Shown here: one piece after another, positions 33,764 to 42,790 of the stretch
Layout: every line of letters begins with the position of its first letter
How positions within the stretch are numbered: position 1 is the first letter of the stretch
Assembly: GCF_018283455.1 (NCBI RefSeq)
Contig: NZ_JAAMTH010000001.1
Span: 619,501 to 683,500, forward strand
Direction: 5' to 3'
Length of the DNA stretch: 64,000 bases
Origin: Planococcus sp. MSAK28401
Lineage (GTDB): Bacteria; Bacillota; Bacilli; Bacillales_A; Planococcaceae
Made by a program: the position numbers and the translations under genes
The notes under the pieces: model-generated
What the model was told of the DNA's origin: nothing
Seen by the model: the letters and a program-made list of their open reading frames with translations, nothing else
The model's database searches: none

Positions 33764-35053
33764 ATGATGAACCAGAAACAGATTCAATCCAGCAGAGAGA
33801 CCGTGTATTTTATAATCAGCCTGATCTTCAGCATTCTTATTTATATTTTGGCAGCTGTCTCCATTATCGGTATCGGCATCGCCTTGACGGTGTTTGCGAT
33901 TCTTTTGTTCGCAAATGTCGTCATGCTCGGCACGATTCGCGGCAACGGCGTGCGCATCCACGAGCGTCAATTCCCAGATGTCTATGAACGCGTGCAAACT
34001 TTAGCTGCGCAAATGGAATTAAAGAAAGTACCGGACGTCTTTGTCATCCAATCCGAAGGGGCACTTAACGCGTTTGCCACACGCTTCTTCGGCCGCGACA
34101 TGGTCGTGTTGTATTCGGAAGTGTTTGAACTGGCGCGCGAGCAAGGCCAAGACGAACTCGATTTCATCATCGCCCACGAACTGGCTCACGTAAAACGCCG
34201 CCACGTTTGGAAAAATCTATTGATCCTACCGGCTGGGTTCATCCCGTTCCTCAGTACCGCATACAGCCGTTCATGTGAATACACGTGCGACCGCCACGCC
34301 GCGTACACCATTCAAAACGCCACAGCCGCAAAACGCGCATTGACGCTGCTTGGCATCGGCAAGAAAACCTACGCAGAAGTGAACGAAGACGCGTACCGCG
34401 AACAAATCCACACCGAGTCGAATGCATTTGTGTGGCTTGCCGAAGTATTGTCGACGCACCCGCGTTTGCCGAAGCGTATCCAGTCCATCGAGCGCTTCCA
34501 TGACGGTGATGTGAAATACTACGAGCCGAACAATGGCAAAATTGCTCTGGGTGCAACATTGCTCATTGCGGGAGTCACCGCAGGCTATATCGGCCTCATC
34601 GCGTTAACGACAGCCGGCACCATAGCCTTCGCAAGCTTCATGCAATTTTCAGAAGCAAGCTTCGCCGACGGGTTTTCAGTCGACGGTGAAACGCCGCTCA
34701 TGGTCGCAGCCTCAGATGGCGATGTTGCTGAAGTGGAAGCCCAACTCGCAAACGGCGCAGACATCGATGCCCGCAACGGCGGGAATGAAGACGCCTTGAT
34801 GTACGCGATGTATTCAGGCGATACGGACGTTGTCACCACGCTGCTCGAAGCAGGAGCGGACCCGAACACGACCGATGACTTTGGAACGGTTCTCGCGACA
34901 GCCGTCGCTTATGGGGATTACGAAAGCGCTAAAATTCTCGTCGAAAACGGCGCCGACCCAGCACTCGAAGGTCCAGATGGCTTGAGCGCCATGGATGAAA
35001 TCGGCGCAAGTTCCGAAGAAGAGTTCATGGAAATGCTGGAACAAGGCTATTAA
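33764..35053 (+). CDS. M48-family metalloprotease fused to ankyrin repeats
   Basis: Membrane protein of 429 residues. Two N-terminal TM helices (about 15-55) precede an M48 zinc-protease domain with HELAH near residue 137 and the downstream ligand region SCEYTCDRHAAY near 168. TM helices follow at about 255-300. The C-terminal 125 residues (about 305-429) form three to four ankyrin repeats, recognisable from GETPLMVAASDGDVAEVEAQLANGADI-type units. M48 proteases of the HtpX group degrade damaged membrane proteins; the ankyrin tail probably recruits substrates or partners and is not part of the standard fold. Translation starts at 33764 or at the adjacent ATG, 33767. Confidence 0.92.
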   Translation: MMNQKQIQSSRETVYFIISLIFSILIYILAAVSIIGIGIALTVFAILLFANVVMLGTIRGNGVRIHERQFPDVYERVQTLAAQMELKKVPDVFVIQSEGALNAFATRFFGRDMVVLYSEVFELAREQGQDELDFIIAHELAHVKRRHVWKNLLILPAGFIPFLSTAYSRSCEYTCDRHAAYTIQNATAAKRALTLLGIGKKTYAEVNEDAYREQIHTESNAFVWLAEVLSTHPRLPKRIQSIERFHDGDVKYYEPNNGKIALGATLLIAGVTAGYIGLIALTTAGTIAFASFMQFSEASFADGFSVDGETPLMVAASDGDVAEVEAQLANGADIDARNGGNEDALMYAMYSGDTDVVTTLLEAGADPNTTDDFGTVLATAVAYGDYESAKILVENGADPALEGPDGLSAMDEIGASSEEEFMEMLEQGY

Positions 35054-35063
35054 TAGATCTCAA

Positions 35064-35102
35064 AAACAAGCGTCGATCGCTAACAGATCGACGCTTGTTT
35101 CA
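35064..35102. terminator. bidirectional terminator overlapping a coding end
   Basis: A 15-bp perfect stem (AAACAAGCGTCGATC and its complement) with a 7-base loop. The stop codon of the convergent minus-strand lipoprotein (35080-35082) lies in the loop. Confidence 0.88.
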
Positions 35103-35346
35103 TTTCTACGCTGCCATCATCCCCATCGACATGATCGATGCCCCATTCGCAATTTCCTCCATTTTCCCACTCTACTTCATAACGGCCCCATTTGTATTCA
35201 ATGGATAAGACCGCTGCGTCTCCGAACGGATTTGTATGAAGCTCTTCGATGATTGTGATGGCTTCGGATTCACTAATCTGCGGTTCTTGCATACAGCCGA
35301 ATAATAGAGAGCTTAAGAACAATACGAGCAAACTCAAGCGCTTCAT
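35080..35346 (-). CDS. small lipoprotein, PepSY-like
   Basis: Predicted lipoprotein of 88 residues with signal LLVLFLSSLLFGC (Cys near residue 18). The mature part contains a PepSY-like helix-strand unit (SESEAITIIEE, then VLSIEYKWGRYEVEWENG), but this is only suggestive. GAAGGGGTGAAGTG precedes the ATG at 35346; longer in-frame starts lack support. Its last codons form one arm of the terminator at 35064-35102. Confidence 0.72.
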   Translation of the reverse strand: MKRLSLLVLFLSSLLFGCMQEPQISESEAITIIEELHTNPFGDAAVLSIEYKWGRYEVEWENGGNCEWGIDHVDGDDGSVEMKQASIC

Positions 35347-35560
35347 CACTTCACCCCTTCGGCAGATAGACGGAATTGAGCCCACAAAAGTTACTGGAAT
35401 TTCGGCTGAATATGTTATGTGTCTGCAATAGGCGGGTAGGCAGGGAGTAACACCCATTTATTTGGCAACTAGGAACAGCTTGGTGAATGGAAGCAAATGT
35501 CCCGGATAGTTAGCACGGAGGAATAAACCTCGAAATCCTTACTAGAGAGGAATGGTTGAA

Positions 35561-35713
35561 ATGAAAAAATTCGCAGCAATCATCTTCGCAAGCGGACTGG
35601 CATTGTCCGCATGTTCAGGCGACAGCGAACCGGAAACAGAACCGCTCGAAGAAAACGACGGCGCCGATGATACGATGACCGACACGGATGATGGTGAAGA
35701 GGAAGAGGATTAA
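35561..35713 (+). CDS. very small acidic lipoprotein
   Basis: A 50-residue lipoprotein: signal MKKFAAIIFASGLALSAC with the lipid Cys at residue 18, then about 32 residues almost wholly of Glu, Asp, Thr and Gly, ending EEEED. GAGAGGAATGGTTGAA precedes the ATG and a terminator follows. Such tiny acidic lipoproteins occur widely in Bacillales; function unknown. Confidence 0.75.
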   Translation: MKKFAAIIFASGLALSACSGDSEPETEPLEENDGADDTMTDTDDGEEEED

Positions 35714-35742
35714 TAGAGTTCAAATATGAATAAAAGACATTC

Positions 35743-35772
35743 AAAAAGCTCGCAGCAAATGCGAGCTTTTTA
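35743..35772. terminator. bidirectional terminator
   Basis: Stem AAAAAGCTCGCA / TGCGAGCTTTTT with a 5-base loop. It serves the small lipoprotein gene and the minus-strand toxin gene, whose stop codon touches it. Confidence 0.88.
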
Positions 35773-36114
35773 GCGTTTTCTATCCATCATTTCTTTCAAG
35801 CGCTTTGCAGAATCAGTGAAGACTTCCTCATCTGCCCGGTTTCCTGTAGACAAGATCCAGACAATCTCGAGTTGGTCCTGTTTTACTCCAGTTAACCGAT
35901 AAACGACTCGCAATCCGGCCTGTTTGAATTTCAATTCGCGGCAACCCGTTAACACGCTGCCGCGTTTATTAGAGAGAGGCTTGCCGATTTCATCTGCGCG
36001 AAATCTTAGTTTGGCTAGGCCTTTGTCAACCAGGTTGCGGCTGCTTCCGTCCAATTTACTGTATTCTTTCTGTGCTTTTGGATGAAAGTTTAAGACAAAC
36101 TTGTCCTCGCTCAT
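35770..36114 (-). CDS. RelE/ParE-superfamily toxin
   Basis: Protein of 114 residues with the RelE/ParE/YoeB fold pattern: FVLNFHPKAQKEYSKLD at the start, a helix (SSRNLVDKGLAKLRF), then strands RELKFKQAGLRVVYRL and LEIVWILSTGNRADEEVF. Such toxins cleave ribosome-associated mRNA or inhibit gyrase; which applies here is not clear. The start ATG (36114) follows the antitoxin stop by one base (TGATATG), giving tight coupling. Longer in-frame starts would overlap the antitoxin and are rejected. This is the left edge of the defence island. Confidence 0.88.
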   Translation of the reverse strand: MSEDKFVLNFHPKAQKEYSKLDGSSRNLVDKGLAKLRFRADEIGKPLSNKRGSVLTGCRELKFKQAGLRVVYRLTGVKQDQLEIVWILSTGNRADEEVFTDSAKRLKEMMDRKR

Positions 36115-36115
36115 A

Positions 36116-36475
36116 TCACTCGAACAACTCGTCATCGGAAATGTCATCTGGGTCGATTGCCATGATTCGTGCGTAGCTCTCTTCTCCAACAGCCTCCCGA
36201 AGCGGAATCGTTTGTTCAGGATGTGCCTCAGCTTCAGCTGCTCTTCTTGCGATCTCTTCATACCAATTCAGTTCGCGGTACGTTTCTAACTCTTGGTACA
36301 TTTTTTCGTATTGCGCATAGTCTAAAATAACGGAATCGATTGTATTATTGGCAGAAATGAACTGGGGTTCTTTTTTAGCTGCAGCCCGTATGTGAGCCAA
36401 TTGTTTTGCCGCCTTTGAAGCAGAAGTAATCTGATCTACGTTAAATTGCGGTTTTTTGGGAGTGTCGGTAGCCAT
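36116..36475 (-). CDS. Phd/YefM-like antitoxin
   Basis: Protein of 119 residues with an N-terminal Phd/YefM-like DNA-binding half (about residues 15-65: SASKAAKQLAHIRAAAKKEPQFISANNTIDSVILDYAQYEKM) and an acidic, probably flexible C-terminal tail that should wrap the toxin. AAAGGAG lies 9 bases before the ATG at 36475; the upstream in-frame ATG at 36526 lacks a site. It is first in the operon, as usual for antitoxins, and probably autoregulates through the repeats at 36537-36570. Confidence 0.88.
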   Translation of the reverse strand: MATDTPKKPQFNVDQITSASKAAKQLAHIRAAAKKEPQFISANNTIDSVILDYAQYEKMYQELETYRELNWYEEIARRAAEAEAHPEQTIPLREAVGEESYARIMAIDPDDISDDELFE

Positions 36476-36536
36476 AGGGTTCAACTCCTTTGCATTTGCT
36501 TCAATTATAGCAAGCTCAATGTACATTTGACAGTAA

Positions 36537-36570
36537 AATATACCGCTATTTTTTACGTTAAATATGCCGG
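36537..36570 (-). promoter_or_regulatory. candidate antitoxin operator (10-bp direct repeats)
   Basis: AAATATACCG (36537-36546) and AAATATGCCG (36561-36570) are direct repeats 24 bases apart, 60-95 bases upstream of the antitoxin start. They overlap AT-rich sequence with TATTTT and TATATT on the minus strand that could be the -10 region. Inferred autoregulatory site. Confidence 0.4.
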
Positions 36571-36645
36571 TGTATTAATTATGAAGTTAACCAACTACAG
36601 TGGAAATGAAACTGCGGTTTCTTAGTCAGAAGTTGTCATGTCGCC

Positions 36646-36674
36646 TTGTGAAAAGCCAATCTTGTTGGTAAAAT
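36646..36674 (+). promoter_or_regulatory. predicted sigma-A promoter of the helicase-nuclease gene
   Basis: TTGTGA (36646-36651), a 17-base spacer and TAAAAT (36669-36674), about 100 bases upstream of the gene at 36774. Confidence 0.5.
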
Positions 36675-36773
36675 TAGGCACAGCATAATAATAATAGTAT
36701 TAAAATATCAATTGATTAGCCTCTAAAGTCAACAGAAGCTGAGACATTAGAATAATGAAACGAGGTGTTCATC

Positions 36774-39700
36774 TTGGAAACTATCACTCCTACAGACAAA
36801 GCAAAAAACTTCTTCGAGTATATGCTCGCCTTAAACAATTTGGTGGGGAAAGTTATTCGTGATTACTCGGAATATGAGAAGAATTGGAACCTGGATGATA
36901 TGAAGCTATTGGAAGGCTGCTTCGTATTTGACGAATGCCATAATGAAGAAAACTTAATGGAGATCCACAGGCCGACAATTACTGAGAAAGACACGACACC
37001 TCCAGCGCCTCACGCCATATTTAAAGACTGGCTGAGCTTTGATCCGAAAAAGGAAAATCAAAAGCCTTCTTATGTAGTCGGGAAACAGGTCGAGACAGTG
37101 AATGGTGAGAAAAAAGAAGAACTGTTTATCGATGACAAAAAGCGCATGCACGCTTATGGGACTTGGACAGCCCAGTGGAAAGAATGGGCTGAGAAGTTAA
37201 AAGAGAAAAAACGCATTCTAGAAAAATACGAAGAGTTTTTTGATCTCATCACTCAGCTTGAAAAAGAAGGGGAGTCTTTGGAGTTCATTTATGGCAAAGG
37301 CCTCTTTACTTGGAAACACCCAGACCCGAAAATCGGGACGATTCGATCGCCACTATTGACGAGCAAAGTGGAGCTGGATTTGGACTCTGTAAAAGGGATT
37401 ATTTCTGTGAAACTCGTCGATCAAGCGGTTGCTGTGGAGAGAGAAATCTTCTCCGGAATCTCCATTCCGAATGTCCAAACGATTAATGACCTATGGAGAG
37501 ATGTCCAAACACGTGAGATTACTGAGGATATGAATGACTTCTTCACGCAATTCATTCAAACCTTTGATGCTAATGGAAGATTCATCGACGGCCAAACAGC
37601 TAAGACACCAATGGAACATCCATCTGTTTATACTCATCACATGCTCTCACTGAGAACAAAAAATGCGCGAGTGCTACGGGACGACTTAACCCAAATCATT
37701 GACGGCATTGGCAATGATGAACTGGAACTATCGGATACAGTCACTTCCATTATCGGCGAACGAGTTGAAAATGCTCCTGAAAAAAACTCGACAGTAGAAA
37801 CTGATGGAGGAAACAATTTTGAAGACGATATCCTCTATTTTCCGCTGGAATCCAATGAACAACAAAAGGCCATCATCAAGCGCATTTCGCATCACCAAGG
37901 CGTAACTGTACAAGGGCCTCCTGGAACTGGGAAGACCCACACCATTGCAAACTTGGTTTCCCACTTTTTATCTGAAGGCAAAAAGATCCTTATCACCAGC
38001 CAAAAAGAAAGCCCGTTGAAAGTATTGAAAAACAAAATCCCTCAAGAAATCAGGGATTTATGCGTACCGGTACTTGGTGGGGGGCGTGAATCGCTGCAGG
38101 AAATCGAGCAATCGATCCGTGTCATCGGCGAGAAATTGGGCGAACTTGATGTCGATAGGCTAGAAAAGGAAATCGCACGCGACAAGGATGCCTTAAAACA
38201 AAGCAGACGTGACGAAGCGACATTGAAAAATCAATTGAAAGTATACACCGAAAAAGAAGGCACCATTCTCCAATACAAAGGAGAAAAACTATTCAAATAT
38301 GACGTGGCAAAGCGTCTAGCCGAATCGGAGATTGATTACAGCTGGATCCAGGATGAGTTGACGATGGACCAGACCTTCCCGTTAAACAAAGTCGACTTCA
38401 CCGAATTATGGACATTGAAAAAAGAGTTGGCAAAAGAAGACTTGCCGCTGCATAAACAACTGCTTCCTCAAGTCGGGTCTGACATCCAAAACAGTTCGTC
38501 TTTCACCTCTTTCCTAGAGGCAGAAAAACAATTAGAACATGCAAATGAACAAGGCAAGGCAATCCTTGAGAAATACAAATATCCGCTAGAGGAAAATGAA
38601 CTCAAGATCCTCCAAAAAGAACTCGATGAAATCATTGGAATGTCTGCCATTACAGAAAATGGCCCTTTCCGTTTGATTTTGGATGATGTTAAAGCAGGTG
38701 GCCCTCGAGAAGCAAGATGGCGTGAGCTCATAGAGAAACTATCCGGAGCCAATGAAAGATTATTCGCTTCTTATAATAAACTCGTTGCATACCAAGTGAA
38801 GTTGCCAAACAAGAGTACGGAAGAATTGAAAGCGGATGTTGCCATTGCGAGAGAACCGCTTGAAAACGGCAAAAAGCCGAACTTTCTGTTCTTTTTGACC
38901 AAAGGTAAGCAAACGAAATACTTGTTTGAAGACCCTGTATTAAACGATGCTTCCATCAAAACGCTCGGCGACATCGAAGTGCTGGAAATGCATTTGGAGT
39001 ATGAATGGGTGAAGAAAGAAGCCGCGCGCTTGTTGAATGCCAATATGGAAGAAATCGGCCATACGCCAATCGACGTCGAAGAAAGACGCTTCCCGCATCT
39101 ATTGGAAGAACGCTTGAATGAATTACAGCTGATCATGAAAACCGCCGATTCGATCAAAGCATTAAAATCCAAGCTGACGCACTACAACCTATACAAGATC
39201 GACCTCTATTCAATTGACGAGTGCCAGCAATTAAGAAAAGACTTGGATCTCGTCACCAAACGGGTTGAGTACTTGAAATGGGAAGAACAGTACAAGCAGG
39301 ATCTGGGCAAACTGCAGGCCTTGAGTGCGCAAACGGATATACATCCAGTCATGCAGGAATTCAAGGAAGCTTATATCAATAGAGATACGGCGAAATGGGA
39401 CGGGCTGTTGATGCAGCTGGAGCAATTACAGTTGAACAAGGCGAAAGCTATACGTTTCTATGAATTGCTCAACCAATTCGGTGAGACTTTGCCGCTGACA
39501 GCGAAACTGTATGAGCTGTCTGTTGAGTCGGACGTCCAGAAACCGGAAAGCTATTTGGAAGCGTTCGAGCTGAAAAAATTGCAATCTTGGCTTGATGAAA
39601 CGAAAGACATGAACATCACGCTGTTGAAAAAGCAGCTGGAAGAAGAACATAAAGAACAGAAGCGCTTGGTCCGCTCCATCGTCAGTGCGTCAACTTGGAA

Positions 39701-41120
39701 AAACCAAGTACAACGGATCACCGAAGAAGAAAAACGGGCTTTGTCTGCATGGAAAACCTATATTAAACGTTTCGGTAAAGGCAGCGGTAAATCCGCCAAG
39801 CGCAACTTGCAAGGCGCAAGAGAAGAAATGAAAACTGCTCAAAGCGCCATTCCTGTGTGGATTATGCCGATCAACCAAGTGCTGGAGAACTTCCCGGTGA
39901 CCAACGAGAAGTTCGACGTCATCATTTTCGATGAAAGCAGCCAATGTGATTTGTTCGCAGTCAATGTGCTGCTTCGCGGCAAGAAAGTGGTCGTCGTCGG
40001 AGACGATGAACAAATCAGCCCGCAATCAATCGGCACGAAGCAAGACGACGTCTACGAATTGGTCCGCCGCCACTTGAAAGGCATACCGAACGCCGATTTG
40101 TTTGACGGCAACCTGTCGCTTTACGAAATCGCCGAGCAGACATTCCCGAAAGAAGGGAAGCTGATGCTGCGCGAGCATTTCCGCTGCGTGCCGGAAATTA
40201 TCCAGTTCTCGAACGACATGAGTTATGGCGGCGAAATGATTCCATTGCGTCTGCCGCTCGATGAAGAGAAAATCGATCCGCCAGTTACAGCCATCAAAGT
40301 GAATGACGGAGTAATCGGCGAACAGCGAGACATTAACGAAGCGGAAATCGACGCCATCGTCGCCGATATGGCAGAGATGGTGGAGGATCCGAAATTGAAA
40401 GGCCAAACTTTTGGTGTGATCACCCTCCTCGGAAACCAGCAACACAAACTGCTGGAAACAAGAATTCGCCAAGAAATCGGCGATCGAGAATTCGTGGAGC
40501 GCAAGATTATTTGCGGAAATCCGTATACATTGCAAGGGGACGAACGCGACATCATCTTCCTATCCATGGTCACAGCACCGAACCGGAGATTTATGGCCTT
40601 GACGAAAACCTCGGACAAGCAACGCTTCAACGTCGCCGCAAGCCGTGCGAAAAACCAGATGCGCTTGTACCATTCAGTGGACCTTGAAGACCTCAACACA
40701 GAAGACTTGCGCTACCGATTGTTGAGTTATTGCATGAACCCGACTCGCTTAAATGAGCAAGTAGCGAATCTAGAAGAGCAATGCGACTCGCCATTTGAAG
40801 TCGATGTTCTACGCATGCTTCTAGCACGAGGCTATAAAGTCACGCCGCAAATCAAAGTCGGTCAGTACCGAATCGACCTCGTCGTCGAAGGTCTACGCGA
40901 CCGCTTGGCCGTCGAATGCGACGGAGAGAAATGGCACGGCCCAGAGAAGTTTGAAGAAGACATGAGACGCCAAGAATCCTTGGAGCGGGCAGGCTGGAAA
41001 TTCTGGCGTGTACGCGGACGCGAGTTTTACTTTGATAAAGTGAAAGCGTTGGAGAGTCTGTGGGTTCAATTGGATGAGTTGGGGATAGAACCTATAAAAG
41101 ATCAACAAATGACTAGTTAA
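36774..41120 (+). CDS. SF1 (Upf1-like) helicase with C-terminal restriction-endonuclease-like domain
   Basis: Single large protein of about 1448 residues. Walker A GPPGTGKT is near residue 380, then about 600 residues of helical, coiled-coil-rich insertion, Walker B IIFDESSQ near 1050, motif REHFRCVPE near 1132, GDERDIIFLS, and the arginine-finger region VAASRAKNQM near 1287, as in Upf1-like SF1 helicases. The C-terminal 110 residues (about 1335-1445) look like a Vsr/DUF559 (MTES_1575-type) nuclease: FEVDVL, YRIDLVVEG, AVECDGEKWHG. The N-terminal 370 residues are unassigned. TTG 36774 is preferred (GAGGTG 6 bases upstream) over GTG 36765. It is probably a nucleic-acid-degrading defence protein, by context and architecture. 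Confidence 0.85.
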   Translation: METITPTDKAKNFFEYMLALNNLVGKVIRDYSEYEKNWNLDDMKLLEGCFVFDECHNEENLMEIHRPTITEKDTTPPAPHAIFKDWLSFDPKKENQKPSYVVGKQVETVNGEKKEELFIDDKKRMHAYGTWTAQWKEWAEKLKEKKRILEKYEEFFDLITQLEKEGESLEFIYGKGLFTWKHPDPKIGTIRSPLLTSKVELDLDSVKGIISVKLVDQAVAVEREIFSGISIPNVQTINDLWRDVQTREITEDMNDFFTQFIQTFDANGRFIDGQTAKTPMEHPSVYTHHMLSLRTKNARVLRDDLTQIIDGIGNDELELSDTVTSIIGERVENAPEKNSTVETDGGNNFEDDILYFPLESNEQQKAIIKRISHHQGVTVQGPPGTGKTHTIANLVSHFLSEGKKILITSQKESPLKVLKNKIPQEIRDLCVPVLGGGRESLQEIEQSIRVIGEKLGELDVDRLEKEIARDKDALKQSRRDEATLKNQLKVYTEKEGTILQYKGEKLFKYDVAKRLAESEIDYSWIQDELTMDQTFPLNKVDFTELWTLKKELAKEDLPLHKQLLPQVGSDIQNSSSFTSFLEAEKQLEHANEQGKAILEKYKYPLEENELKILQKELDEIIGMSAITENGPFRLILDDVKAGGPREARWRELIEKLSGANERLFASYNKLVAYQVKLPNKSTEELKADVAIAREPLENGKKPNFLFFLTKGKQTKYLFEDPVLNDASIKTLGDIEVLEMHLEYEWVKKEAARLLNANMEEIGHTPIDVEERRFPHLLEERLNELQLIMKTADSIKALKSKLTHYNLYKIDLYSIDECQQLRKDLDLVTKRVEYLKWEEQYKQDLGKLQALSAQTDIHPVMQEFKEAYINRDTAKWDGLLMQLEQLQLNKAKAIRFYELLNQFGETLPLTAKLYELSVESDVQKPESYLEAFELKKLQSWLDETKDMNITLLKKQLEEEHKEQKRLVRSIVSASTWKNQVQRITEEEKRALSAWKTYIKRFGKGSGKSAKRNLQGAREEMKTAQSAIPVWIMPINQVLENFPVTNEKFDVIIFDESSQCDLFAVNVLLRGKKVVVVGDDEQISPQSIGTKQDDVYELVRRHLKGIPNADLFDGNLSLYEIAEQTFPKEGKLMLREHFRCVPEIIQFSNDMSYGGEMIPLRLPLDEEKIDPPVTAIKVNDGVIGEQRDINEAEIDAIVADMAEMVEDPKLKGQTFGVITLLGNQQHKLLETRIRQEIGDREFVERKIICGNPYTLQGDERDIIFLSMVTAPNRRFMALTKTSDKQRFNVAASRAKNQMRLYHSVDLEDLNTEDLRYRLLSYCMNPTRLNEQVANLEEQCDSPFEVDVLRMLLARGYKVTPQIKVGQYRIDLVVEGLRDRLAVECDGEKWHGPEKFEEDMRRQESLERAGWKFWRVRGREFYFDKVKALESLWVQLDELGIEPIKDQQMTS

Positions 41121-41130
41121 TATGAATATT

Positions 41131-41167
41131 AAAGAAGCCTTTTATGAACTTAAAAGGCTTCTTTTTT
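41131..41167 (+). terminator. Rho-independent terminator
   Basis: Stem AAGAAGCCTTTTA / TAAAAGGCTTCTT with a T-tract, 12 bases after the helicase-nuclease stop. Confidence 0.88.
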
Positions 41168-41332
41168 ATATCCAAAACAGTTTTAACCACAATAAATGAA
41201 CATAAAAGCATACGTTAAAACCACGAAAACGGTTATAAAGGCTATTTTAAATGAAAATATATGGAACTTAATTGGTTATTAAAACGTAAAAAGATTAAAG
41301 GTTTTAAATAAAACTACAAAGGGGGAATAAAA

Positions 41333-42595
41333 ATGCTAGAAGCGATTTATGAGGGGAGAAATTTTAATCTTTCATCACACTTAAGTTCACAGGAATCAGT
41401 GAAACAAGAAGTCCAAAGGTTGAAGAAAGCAGCGGAAAAAGGGGCTTTTACGTGTCCGTATTGTGATGGTGTATTAAGGTTAAAAGCTGGTGAGGTAAAA
41501 GAAAAGCACTTCTTCCATCTAAATAACTCCTGTGTCATTTCAGAAGCAAGCGAAGTGTATCAACAGCAAACAAAAAGAGAAACGAAAAGCCATTCCGTTA
41601 TGAAAGAAATCATCTATGACGAGCTGAAAACACAGGAAAAAATTAACGACAACTTACATGTAGAATATGGCTACGTTGATAAAGCAGAAGAGAAGTGGAA
41701 ATACTATCCTGACATTATTGTAAACAATAAGAAAGCTGAACTCGCCATTACGATTTTGACGGATGTAACAGCAAATAAAGATTCGAATCTGGTGCGAAAA
41801 ATAAAAAAGAGAAATGAATATTTCAAATCGAAAAACCTAAAGCCAATATGGTTTGTAGAAGAAACAGAACAATCTATTGATCTAGCGCATCGGGTAGTCC
41901 ATTTGTGGGAAGCAGAATTAGATATTGCGATTAGGATGGAAGAAGACATCGAATGGGAATCTGCCATAAAGCAACTGGAACTCAACAATAATCTTTTTGA
42001 CATTTTTGATTATCATCATCAAAGTCTCCCAACTACATTAGATGTTTTTAGTCTTTACTACGTAAAATCTACAGAAACAAACATTACGTTTACAGTGCAG
42101 CGTTTTATAAAAGATCAATTAAGCCATCCATACCGAGCATTTGCGCTGAACCATCCATATGAAATTAAAATGGCTACTGCTTTATGGACAGAAGACTCAA
42201 TGCAATTAAGTGATCCAATCGTAGAAGAACAGCAAAGAGAAGTTTTTGTCAAAGAAGCTCTCGAACGAGATGAACAGTACATGGTTAATGATGAAGAAGA
42301 ACTTACGACTAGTAGTCAACCTGAAAATAATCCGCAGACTACTGGAAAAGTCTATGAGGATCATGACATTGAAGAGATTTTAAGTGAATACATGAAAGAA
42401 GTCGAAGTGGTATCGGCTGACAAGTTCAGTAAGTTTCTAGTTGAGGAATGCGGTGCCCCTTCTCACAAATTTGCTACAGGACGATATCAAATTTATGGGA
42501 AGGTCTGCACCACTTTAAATGCCATGGAAAAGGAAGGCACCATAAAGTTAGTGAGGAAAGACTTTGTAAATGACCGTTTATACAAAGTTGTTTAA
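41333..42595 (+). CDS. CoiA-like nuclease with winged-helix-like C-terminus
   Basis: Protein of 420 residues. The N-terminal block has a CPYC zinc-ribbon half-motif and GEVKEKHFFHL (about 40-65), as in CoiA-family proteins. A PD-(D/E)XK-like core follows with YYPDIIVNNKKAELAI (about 122-138), and a conserved FKSKNLKPIWFVEE. Competence CoiA has the same nuclease type and usually about 370 residues. The last 85 residues (about 335-420) predict a winged helix (DKFSKFLVEEC, then LNAMEKEGTIKLVRKD), suggesting DNA binding. Base composition is AT-rich compared with the genes on both sides. It stands alone between two terminators. The role in defence rather than competence is inferred from position. 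Confidence 0.75.
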   Translation: MLEAIYEGRNFNLSSHLSSQESVKQEVQRLKKAAEKGAFTCPYCDGVLRLKAGEVKEKHFFHLNNSCVISEASEVYQQQTKRETKSHSVMKEIIYDELKTQEKINDNLHVEYGYVDKAEEKWKYYPDIIVNNKKAELAITILTDVTANKDSNLVRKIKKRNEYFKSKNLKPIWFVEETEQSIDLAHRVVHLWEAELDIAIRMEEDIEWESAIKQLELNNNLFDIFDYHHQSLPTTLDVFSLYYVKSTETNITFTVQRFIKDQLSHPYRAFALNHPYEIKMATALWTEDSMQLSDPIVEEQQREVFVKEALERDEQYMVNDEEELTTSSQPENNPQTTGKVYEDHDIEEILSEYMKEVEVVSADKFSKFLVEECGAPSHKFATGRYQIYGKVCTTLNAMEKEGTIKLVRKDFVNDRLYKVV

Positions 42596-42639
42596 GTAAA
42601 GCAAATAACCATGAGAACTGTTTCTATTTTAATTTCTAT

Positions 42640-42690
42640 ACACTCGCCCATGGCTAACTCTAAATGAGTATCCATGATGCGAGTGTTTTT
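42640..42690 (+). terminator. terminator with long two-part stem
   Basis: ACACTCGC / GCGAGTGT with inner CATGG/CCATG, followed by TTTTTT, after the CoiA-like gene. Confidence 0.8.
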
Positions 42691-42790
42691 TATGGAAAAT
42701 CCCACCTATTTTACTTCAAATAAGGAAATAGACCCGTATCCTGTGATAAAATTACATTAATTAAAGGTCGGCATTTTGAGGGGGATTAGC

